Source of the DNA: Paenibacillus cremeus
GTDB lineage: Bacteria; Bacillota; Bacilli; Paenibacillales; NBRC-103111
Length of the DNA: 64,000 nt
Assembly (NCBI RefSeq): GCF_007786445.1
Contig: NZ_VNJI01000019.1
Coordinates: forward strand, 1 to 64,000
Reading direction: 5' to 3'
The position numbers and the translations under genes are program-made. Under the pieces are notes generated by a model. That model was given only the letters and a program-made list of their open reading frames with translations, was not told the DNA's origin and made no database searches. Positions 25,986-33,271 of the stretch are shown in pieces. Every line of letters begins with the position of its first letter. Within the stretch, counting starts at the first letter, position 1.

Positions 25986-27584
25986 CTATTTTTTAACTAG
26001 CGTATTCATCGCATCCTGATACTGGGCTTCCAGCTTGTCGATCCCCATTTTCTTCAGCGTTTCGGTATATTTCCCCCAAGTGTCAAAGGAAGCGTCGCCA
26101 AGAATGAATTTCGCCTGCATTTCCTTTAAGAAAGTATCAATATCGGTTCGAAGCGCTGTCATCTGATCCTGCTTTTCCTTGGACAGCAGCGGCATGGCAT
26201 GATAGTTTTTAGTGACATAGTCCTTGACCGTATTAAAATCTGCCGGTCTCGTCGTCCCTTCCATCATCGGTGCCAGCTGCTTTTCGGTGTAGTAGCCTGG
26301 CTCCATGCCCCCAGGCCAGATCGTCCGGGCACCGATCTCTACGGCAAAGCCTTTCGAACTTTTCAAAAGCTCCGGCTTGTAATGAAGCGACCCGTCAGCC
26401 GACTTCGTGTACGTATCCCCTTCTTGACCGCCCATGTACTGCAGCGTCGCTCCCTCATCGCTATAGAAATAATCGAGAAGCCGCATGGTCGCTTCCGGAT
26501 TTTTGTTGGCCTTCGTAATCGCTGCTTTCGCACCGCCGGCGTTCGTATCTTGACGCATATTCCACAGCTGGTCTCCGCCCGGCCCTTTGATCGGCGTAAT
26601 GCCTTTGTAATCGTTCGCAAACTTCCCTGCATTCTGAGACGTTAGCAGCGGGGTGAAGCCGACCCGGTTCGCCGCCAGCTTACCGAAATACAGCTGATCC
26701 GTCTGCGTGAAAATTTCCTTATCCATCAAGCCCTCCGCGTACAGCTTGTGAGCGTACTGGAGCAGCTGCTTATACTTGTCGTCCGTAACCCAAATATGAA
26801 CCTTATTGCTGCTGTCCACATTCGTGTAGTAATCGAGATTGCGCTCTAATCCGAACATCCCTTCCAGACCGCGCATCGCCCAATCTAGGTTATGTGCCGA
26901 ATACGGGATTTCGTCTGCGGTGCCGCTGCCGTTCGGATCCTTCTCCTTAAACGCTTTCAGGAGTTGATACAGCTCGTCGCTTGTCTTGGGAGGCTGCATC
27001 CCGACTTTGCTTGTCCAAGTCATGTTGAGCATCGGGAACCGGGGCACGCCGAGCAGTCCGTAATCGACGATCCGAGGCAGCGTATAAATGTGACCATCCG
27101 GCGAGGTGATCGAGGCTCGCAGTTCGGGCTTCTTATCCAGAATGGCCTTCAAATTCGGGGCATAGCTGTCGATCAGCTTCTCAAGCGGGAGCAAAATGCC
27201 TTGGGAGCCGTATTTGATGACATCTTCCTGTGGAATAACACCTTTGATAAAAAAGTCCGGCAGGTCGCCGCTGGCAATCGCCAAATTCACCTTCTCCGTC
27301 GCATCCTGCAGGGCGGGCGTGACCCAATCTACGTGAATGTTCGTCTTCTCCTCGATTTGCTTCCATAAGGCCATTTGGGCATAGTCGCCGAGCTGGGCAT
27401 CCTTACGGGCAAACCCTTTCAGCGTGACCTTTTCCTTCACCACTGGAAATCCGGTCGGACTCACGGTTGAAGCGTTAGCCGAAGGCTTCGCCTCCGGAGC
27501 CCCTCCCTGCTGGCAGCCGAGCAGCCCCGCCGACAGCAGAACCATGGCAGAAACGGTCAGGCATTGTTTGGGCATCTTCTTCAT
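25986..27584 (-). CDS. Extracellular solute-binding lipoprotein, LplA type
   Basis: Binding protein of 532 residues with lipobox LLGC (lipidated Cys 24). The mature protein has the long LplA-like architecture with an EF-hand-like loop (EKDPNGSGTADEIPYS). AGGGAGG precedes the ATG. It is the third gene of its operon, after the two permeases, unlike the first importer where the binding protein comes first. Sequence differences suggest a distinct ligand, probably an arabinosylated oligosaccharide judging from the GH51 gene next to it (inference). Confidence 0.93.
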   Translation of the reverse strand: MKKMPKQCLTVSAMVLLSAGLLGCQQGGAPEAKPSANASTVSPTGFPVVKEKVTLKGFARKDAQLGDYAQMALWKQIEEKTNIHVDWVTPALQDATEKVNLAIASGDLPDFFIKGVIPQEDVIKYGSQGILLPLEKLIDSYAPNLKAILDKKPELRASITSPDGHIYTLPRIVDYGLLGVPRFPMLNMTWTSKVGMQPPKTSDELYQLLKAFKEKDPNGSGTADEIPYSAHNLDWAMRGLEGMFGLERNLDYYTNVDSSNKVHIWVTDDKYKQLLQYAHKLYAEGLMDKEIFTQTDQLYFGKLAANRVGFTPLLTSQNAGKFANDYKGITPIKGPGGDQLWNMRQDTNAGGAKAAITKANKNPEATMRLLDYFYSDEGATLQYMGGQEGDTYTKSADGSLHYKPELLKSSKGFAVEIGARTIWPGGMEPGYYTEKQLAPMMEGTTRPADFNTVKDYVTKNYHAMPLLSKEKQDQMTALRTDIDTFLKEMQAKFILGDASFDTWGKYTETLKKMGIDKLEAQYQDAMNTLVKK

Positions 27585-27621
27585 TTCTATGACCTCCCTA
27601 AGGCTTATTTTACATCATCTC

Positions 27622-28506
27622 TCAACCTTTAACAGACCCCACTAAAGCTCCTTTCACAAAATACCGCTGCATAAACGGATAAAACAAAAGCATCGGCAAG
27701 CTCGCAACGGTAATGATCGCATATTTGATGCCCTCCCCCTGAAACAAACGGTCTGAGAAGCCTGCATCCAAGGTGGCAAAATCGTCTACCTTCGAGGAAA
27801 TCAGAATGTCTCGCAGGACGAGCTGCAGGGGATATTTTTTGGCATCAGACAGGTAAATCAAGGCTTGGAAAAAATCGTTCCAATGGTTCACCGAATAGTA
27901 CAGCGCGATCACCGCCAGAATGGGCTTACACACCGGCAGCACCACACTCCAGAGGTACCGGCCATTGCTGCACCCATCGATAAACGCCGACTCCTGCAGC
28001 TCCTTCGGCAGCGTGTTCATAAAGTAAGTGCGCATCACAATCAAATTGAACGTACTAATGGCACCCGGCAGCACCATAGCCCACACCGTATTGACCATCC
28101 CCAGCTGCTTTACCACGAGATAAGTCGGAATCATGCCGCCCTGAAAATACATCGTGAAGATCAGCACACCGAGGATGAGCTTGCCCCCCTTCAAATCGGT
28201 TCTGGACAGCGGATACGCCGCCAGCACGGTGAGAATGACATTAATACTCGTGCCCAGCACCGTATAAAGCAAAGTATTGCCGTAGCCGGTCCAGAAGCTC
28301 TGGTTCGTAAATACGCGTTCATACGACTGCAGCGTCCAATGCTGGGGCCAAAATAAGATTTTTCCCTCCGCCACCAAAGCCGGGCTGCTGAAGGAGCTGC
28401 TGAGCACATTCAACAGCGGAAGCAGCACAAACAAGGTGATGCATCCGACCAAGAGATACAACAGAATCATAAACCAGTAATCCGTATCCAGCTTTCTGCC
28501 CTGCAC
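27622..28506 (-). CDS. Carbohydrate ABC transporter permease, YtcP type
   Basis: Permease of about 294 residues with six predicted membrane segments, an EAA loop QESAFIDGCSNGRYLW and a C-terminal GALVGSVKG. The most likely start is GTG seven bases after AGGAGG (MQGRKLDTDY); a GTG two codons earlier is only one base from the ribosome site. Partner of the LplB-like permease encoded immediately upstream. Confidence 0.92.
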   Translation of the reverse strand: MQGRKLDTDYWFMILLYLLVGCITLFVLLPLLNVLSSSFSSPALVAEGKILFWPQHWTLQSYERVFTNQSFWTGYGNTLLYTVLGTSINVILTVLAAYPLSRTDLKGGKLILGVLIFTMYFQGGMIPTYLVVKQLGMVNTVWAMVLPGAISTFNLIVMRTYFMNTLPKELQESAFIDGCSNGRYLWSVVLPVCKPILAVIALYYSVNHWNDFFQALIYLSDAKKYPLQLVLRDILISSKVDDFATLDAGFSDRLFQGEGIKYAIITVASLPMLLFYPFMQRYFVKGALVGSVKG

Positions 28507-28534
28507 ATTCACACCTCCTACAACTGGTATCGCA

Positions 28535-29494
28535 CTACCACAGACTATGGTTTGTCAGACGCTTAATGACCGCATTGGATGTAACCAGCAAAGTAACGTT
28601 AATCAGCGTATTGAAAAGACCGACTGCCGTAGACAAGCTGTAGTTGCCCTGCAGAATCCCCGTGCGGTACACATAAGTGGAGATGACATCACTCGCCTCC
28701 AGATTAAGCGGATTTTGGAGCAGCAATATTTTTTGAAAGCCGACATCCAGCAGGCTACCGATCTGCAAAATAAACAGGACGACGATCGTGGAAAAAATGC
28801 CCGGGATCGATACGTACAGGATTTTCTTCCACCGGCTTGCCCCGTCAATAGTGGCCGCTTCGTACAGCTCTGGATTAATCGAAGCCAGCGCCGCGATATA
28901 AATGATCGCAGACCAGCCAGTATGCTGCCAAACGTTCGAGATCACATAGATCGTTTTAAAATAAGCCGGATTCGTCAAGAAGCTTGCTTTTTCCCCGCCG
29001 AACCACGATACGATCGTATTAATAAATCCATCAGGCGAAGTAAATGCATTGATCATTCCCGCTACCACAATGACAGAGACGAAATGCGGGAAATACGTGA
29101 TGTTTTGAATGAACTTCTTGAGCTTCAGCAGATGAATCTCGTTCAGCAGCAGCGCCAGTATGATCGGCATGGGGAAGCCCACCGCCAGCGCGTACAGGCT
29201 GATTTCAATCGTGTTCGTCAGCAGCCGTCCAAAATAGTACGATGAGAAAAACCGTTCGAAATGAGCAAAGCCGACCCAAGGACTGCCCCAGATGCCCAGC
29301 GAGGCTGAGAAATCCTTGAAGGCAATCTGAAGTCCGTAAATGGGCTGCAGCTGAAAAATCACATAGTACGCCAAGACAGGGACCAGCATGAGATATAAAT
29401 CGTAATTGCGTGTGTAGGCTCTCCAGCCCGAGCGGCGCGCAGCTGCTGCTTCCCTGTTCGTCCCCTGATTCATGATAGATTGATTCATTGACAA
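28535..29494 (-). CDS. Carbohydrate ABC transporter permease, LplB type
   Basis: Permease of about 319 residues, first gene of the GH51-sulfatase operon. It shows LYLMLVPVLAYYVIF, LQPIYGLQIAFKDF and the EAA loop YEAATIDGASRWKKILYV. The start is uncertain: TTG lies eight bases after AAGGAGG, and an ATG two codons later would also work. The upstream region of about 370 bases holds a strong cre site and the terminator of the regulator gene. Confidence 0.9.
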   Translation of the reverse strand: MSMNQSIMNQGTNREAAAARRSGWRAYTRNYDLYLMLVPVLAYYVIFQLQPIYGLQIAFKDFSASLGIWGSPWVGFAHFERFFSSYYFGRLLTNTIEISLYALAVGFPMPIILALLLNEIHLLKLKKFIQNITYFPHFVSVIVVAGMINAFTSPDGFINTIVSWFGGEKASFLTNPAYFKTIYVISNVWQHTGWSAIIYIAALASINPELYEAATIDGASRWKKILYVSIPGIFSTIVVLFILQIGSLLDVGFQKILLLQNPLNLEASDVISTYVYRTGILQGNYSLSTAVGLFNTLINVTLLVTSNAVIKRLTNHSLW

Positions 29495-29585
29495 ATTGTT
29501 CACCTCCTTGCGGTTTGGTCGAAAGCTTGATTGTATTATGCCGAATTCGAAGCACCATGGTAAATATGCGATACAAACCAGCCAT

Positions 29586-29601
29586 TGCAAACGCTTTCAA
29601 T
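29586..29601. promoter_or_regulatory. cre site (CcpA operator) upstream of the GH51-sulfatase importer operon
   Basis: TTGCAAACGCTTTCAA matches the Bacillus cre consensus WTGNAANCGNWWWCAW at every defined position and is centred on CG. It lies about 90 bases before the first permease start and probably gives carbon-catabolite control of the operon. The rest of the gap between 29602 and 29818 shows nothing recognisable. Confidence 0.7.
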
Positions 29602-29818
29602 TATGCTAAGCACACCTCCATGCCAAAAAAAACATTTAATAGGTACGTACTCAGCAGAGCCAGATCTGCAACGAGGAAAACCCGCGTTCGAGCTCCTCAG
29701 CGCCGCCCACATCCACCTGCAAAGCAGATTTTCCGCGCTCGACAGGACCTGCACTCCACATTTCCGCCACCAACGCGGATTATTCGCTTTGCTGCCCCCT
29801 GTCCTGCAGGTGTCACAT

Positions 29819-29857
29819 GTAAAAAAAAGCAATCCACGGCTTCACGCCATAGACTGC
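29819..29857 (-). terminator. Rho-independent terminator after the YesN-type regulator
   Basis: On the minus strand GCAGTCTATGGC pairs with GCCGTGGATTGC (12 pairs, several G-U) around a five-base loop, followed by eight T residues. It lies 13 bases after the regulator stop, so the regulator and the importer operon are separate transcripts. Confidence 0.8.
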
Positions 29858-29870
29858 CTCTCTTCACTCA

Positions 29871-32120
29871 TCACCCCGTATGCAGCTTTCGATAATCCCC
29901 GGGGGTCATCCCCTCCGCTTGTTTGAACATTCTGGAGAAGCTCGGAACATCCCAGTAGCCGATTTCCACAACCAAATCTTTAATGCTCTTATTTGTTTCC
30001 ACGAGCCCTTTCTTGAATTCCTTCAGTCTGAACTGCTTCAGATGCTCGGTAAAGGTCTGGTTCGTTTCCTGCTTAAACATTTTACTTAGATAAGACGTGG
30101 TCATCCCAAAATGCTCGGCTACCGCTTCCAGCGACAAGGCGGCGTCACAGCAGTGCTCTTCTATATACGCTACGATCTGCGCGATGAGCGTCTCATTTTT
30201 CATGCTTTTCGTTTGCAGCGCATGCTCGCACAATTTGCGGCATAGGGACAACAGCCGGCTCTCCAGCTGCTCCGCGGTATGAAACTGCAGCAGCCTGCGG
30301 ATCTCCTCTTGGAGATTGGGCGCGTGCAGCTGATTGACCGTCTTGATCACCATATTAATAATGTCGTAATAGATGCAGCGTACCATCTCAAGGGAATGAT
30401 CCATGATGGCGATTTTGGCGAACAGCTGCCGAATGGATTCCTCCGCCAGCGCTACGTCACCATGAATGAGACATTGCGACAACCGCACCTGCTCCTCCAG
30501 CGGATACCAGAACTGCTCCTGAGAGATCGTGAAATACTCATCGAAAAAGATGGCCCGCGCGCCATCCTGATGCGGAAACGATTGAATAACGCCTTTGGCC
30601 TCGATAAACGAGCGATGAATATCGGATACCCGCTCATAGATCCCGCCAATCCCAATGATCGGCTGGACCAGGTACTTGGAGCTAGCCAGCTCATTCAGCT
30701 CGAGCAGCTTCTGTGCGAGCATCCTCTTCCCTTCCGTCACATTCTCCAGACTGACGATCAGGGCGATGGCATCCTCTTGATGCAGCTCCACCCCGCAGCC
30801 CTGCCCGCCGGCAAAGGTCAGCGTCTCATACATGGCAGCCAGCGCTTCCTTGGCTCCAGGCTCCAGCTCGCTGCGCCCTCTGAAGTGGAGATAGGCGACG
30901 ACAAACTTTTTCCCTTTCCAGCCCGTCAGTCGTTGGACCTCCAGAAGCTCCTCCTCTTCCAGAGGGGTTCCATCCAGCAGCCTGGAATACCATAGCTCCT
31001 TGATGAGCGGCCCTTGTTCATCCAGCTTGGAGGCCAGCTGCCGATTCGTCTCGATCGTTCGGCTCACCGTGTGTTGAATCACTTCCCATTCGCCGACCGG
31101 CTGCTCTGCTGCATCTCCTGGACGAACCAGCGTGGAGATATTGTACAGCAGCTTCCTCACCGGAGCGTAATTCCGGCGGCTCAAATAGACCGCACCGGAG
31201 ACGGCAATCAAGGCGACAGCGGCAAAAATGATAATCATAAAGTAGCGCAGATTGTTCACGCTATGAAATAATTCGTTTTTCGGGACGATGGATATGAGGC
31301 TCCAATGCGTCTTCTCCGAACGGGTAACGAGATAGGAATAAGGGGTTTGGTGATACTCAAAATCATAAATCCCCGGCTTCTGATATTGACGAATCAAGGC
31401 GGACAGCTGCTCCTGAGGGATCTGGATGCCCCGGTTGTCCACGGCCAGAAACTTCCCTTCGTCATCGAGGATAAACGTATCGCTGTTCGAGTTGCCGACT
31501 ACTTGTTGAACGGTATCGGTCAGCATCGAGGCTTGCAAAGCAATCGCCACCACGCCTGTAGGGGCTGACGAATACATCGGAATCGGAATGAACATCGCAA
31601 TCGTATTCCGGCCGGTAAACGCGCCTTGCTGGTCGTCCGTCACCGGGCTTTCAAACCGCAGCGTATCCGCCGCATTCAACTGGTCAAGGAAATACAGCTT
31701 ATTCCAACCGAAATCATTGAACATATATTCCTTAAACGAATCCGTGGAAAAGCTCCCCGAGGAGGTATGAAGCATATCGGAATTGCGGTAATACAAGAAA
31801 ATTTCCCGGATCAGCGGATTTCCTTCTTTGTACTTCTTAATTTGGGTGGTTGTCTCAATCGCTCGGTAGCCTTCGTTGATAGAATACGGCGATAGCTTGC
31901 TGTCCATCGAAATTTGCAGCGCCACCTTGAGCAAACTCGAGATGCTGTTATCCATATTTAGCTGTGCTTGATTAAGCTTTTCGGTATGGAAGCTCGTGAT
32001 TTCCTTCTGAAATTGGCCTACCGAATTGATATACAAAATACAGCCAAGCGCAATTACGGGAATGGAGCCGATCAGCAGGTAGGAAAGCAAATATTTGTAA
32101 AATAAGCTTCGACCCTTCAT
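29871..32120 (-). CDS. Membrane-anchored AraC-family regulator, YesN type
   Basis: One-component membrane regulator of 749 residues. There is an N-terminal membrane segment (YLLSYLLIGSIPVIALGCIL), an extracellular Cache-like domain of about 250 residues, a second membrane segment (FMIIIFAAVALIAVSGAVYL), a cytoplasmic linker and a C-terminal AraC double helix-turn-helix (LSLEAVAEHFGMTTSYLSKM and IKDLVVEIGYWDVPSFSRMF). GGGAG precedes the ATG. It lies just upstream of the GH51-sulfatase importer operon but has its own terminator. A cre site about 130 bases before the start suggests catabolite control of the regulator as well. Confidence 0.9.
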   Translation of the reverse strand: MKGRSLFYKYLLSYLLIGSIPVIALGCILYINSVGQFQKEITSFHTEKLNQAQLNMDNSISSLLKVALQISMDSKLSPYSINEGYRAIETTTQIKKYKEGNPLIREIFLYYRNSDMLHTSSGSFSTDSFKEYMFNDFGWNKLYFLDQLNAADTLRFESPVTDDQQGAFTGRNTIAMFIPIPMYSSAPTGVVAIALQASMLTDTVQQVVGNSNSDTFILDDEGKFLAVDNRGIQIPQEQLSALIRQYQKPGIYDFEYHQTPYSYLVTRSEKTHWSLISIVPKNELFHSVNNLRYFMIIIFAAVALIAVSGAVYLSRRNYAPVRKLLYNISTLVRPGDAAEQPVGEWEVIQHTVSRTIETNRQLASKLDEQGPLIKELWYSRLLDGTPLEEEELLEVQRLTGWKGKKFVVAYLHFRGRSELEPGAKEALAAMYETLTFAGGQGCGVELHQEDAIALIVSLENVTEGKRMLAQKLLELNELASSKYLVQPIIGIGGIYERVSDIHRSFIEAKGVIQSFPHQDGARAIFFDEYFTISQEQFWYPLEEQVRLSQCLIHGDVALAEESIRQLFAKIAIMDHSLEMVRCIYYDIINMVIKTVNQLHAPNLQEEIRRLLQFHTAEQLESRLLSLCRKLCEHALQTKSMKNETLIAQIVAYIEEHCCDAALSLEAVAEHFGMTTSYLSKMFKQETNQTFTEHLKQFRLKEFKKGLVETNKSIKDLVVEIGYWDVPSFSRMFKQAEGMTPGDYRKLHTG

Positions 32121-32253
32121 GGTGTTCGCTCCCGTCCTAAGTTGAATATACGTCCTATTTTATCATATGCTTTGCTGTAATTACCCCTAGATGCCGTTAT
32201 TTTAATTTAAATCATGGGGTGTTGGGAGCATATATGCGATTTATCACAAGATT

Positions 32254-32267
32254 TGGAAGCGTTTTCA
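32254..32267. promoter_or_regulatory. cre site (CcpA operator) upstream of the YesN-type regulator
   Basis: TGGAAGCGTTTTCA matches the cre consensus TGNAARCGNWWWCA without mismatch. It lies about 134 bases before the regulator start and overlaps the last codon of the decayed chimeric gene, so it may belong to the promoter of the regulator. Confidence 0.62.
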
Positions 32268-32888
32268 CACATGTCTTTGTGACCGTTTCTTAAACACCCG
32301 AATAAACCCGATATCGCTGGTATAGCCGACTTTATTCGCAATTTGCGTAAAGGTCAGCTTTTTATCCGTCATCAGCTTCTTCGCCTCATCGATGCGCAAT
32401 CGTGTCAAGTAATCCGTTAAATTCATCCCGGTCTGTTTCTTGAACAGCCCTGACAAATACGGCGGGGTCAATTGAAAAGGCTCTGCGATCATCGTCAGGC
32501 TTAGCATCTCGTTGCCGTAATACTGCTCGATGAATTTGATAATATGCTCCGAGAGCTTCGGGCTGTTGCGGATGCAGCTTTCATTCAGATAATGGCCGAG
32601 CGTCAAGAACCATGCCCGGGTTCTTACCTTCATCTCTTCAAAGGTAACCGTCATGTCGCCGAAGCTCTTGAGCGTGGCAGCCACGTTGCTGGCTAGAGGC
32701 ACCCAATAAGTAAGCGATTGCAATTTGGGTGGTTCTGCTGCAGCTTTGGGCTGATCCGTTGGCTTCTTGTCTGTCGTCGTCGTGGAAGCGGGTGTAGATG
32801 TGGAGCTGCAGCCTGCAGCAAGCACCGCGAGGGACAGCATGCCCGCCGTCCCGATGGTCAACCATTTTTTCCCCCTAATGTTGCTCAT
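32265..32888 (-). pseudogene. Chimeric remnant: lipoprotein N-terminus fused in frame to an AraC C-terminus
   Basis: The 207-codon frame joins two unrelated genes. Residues 1 to about 80 are the start of an LplA-type binding protein: signal peptide, lipobox LAAGC (Cys 27), a Thr/Lys linker and the typical mature N-terminus (LTYWVPLASNVAATLKSFGD). From about residue 81 it is the tail of an AraC regulator (TMIAEPFQLTPPYLSGLFKK and FTQIANKVGYTSDIGFIRVF), which ends early in RSQRHV without the usual terminal helix. The gene keeps a strong AAGGAGG site. I read it as the scar of a deletion between a binding-protein gene and a regulator gene. If translated, the DNA-binding part would be sent outside the membrane, so function is unlikely. 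Confidence 0.82.
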
Positions 32889-33271
32889 ACCTCTGTTTAC
32901 CTCCTTGAAATGGAATGCACATTAGCGAAAGGATGGCTCATTCCAGTGGTCGGTAAGGTTTAAGTAGCTTTGCTCCACTTCGCTACTCCTGATATTACAT
33001 GGTTCTCGAGCAACGGAAATGACTAGGTTTTAACTTGGGTAATCGATCCTTAATGTTGGGCTGTAATCATTTTTTAAGATGGGTTAACCGAAATTACTTC
33101 GGGTGATAAATTGCTGCAGATTAAATTTAGCATACTGCTGTAATCGGGGGCGGATCGCAAAAAAAAGCGTCAAACAAGCAGTTAAATCTGTGGTAGACTA
33201 GCGTTAGAACCTTATCCTTCCTCCCCCATAAGCTGTTTGCAGAGGAATCACTCGTAAAGGAGAAACCGTCT
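32889..33271. other. Intergenic region between divergent genes, no gene seen
   Basis: About 380 bases between the minus-strand chimera and the plus-strand GMC oxidoreductase gene. It must hold promoters for both, but no convincing -35/-10 pair, operator palindrome or RNA structure stands out. The AAAGGAG ribosome site of the GMC gene is at its right end. Confidence 0.5.

Noticed and set aside
29495-29870. Plus-strand short frames between the importer operon and its regulator
   Set aside because: They lack ribosome sites and coding character; the gap is explained by a terminator, a cre site and the operon promoter.
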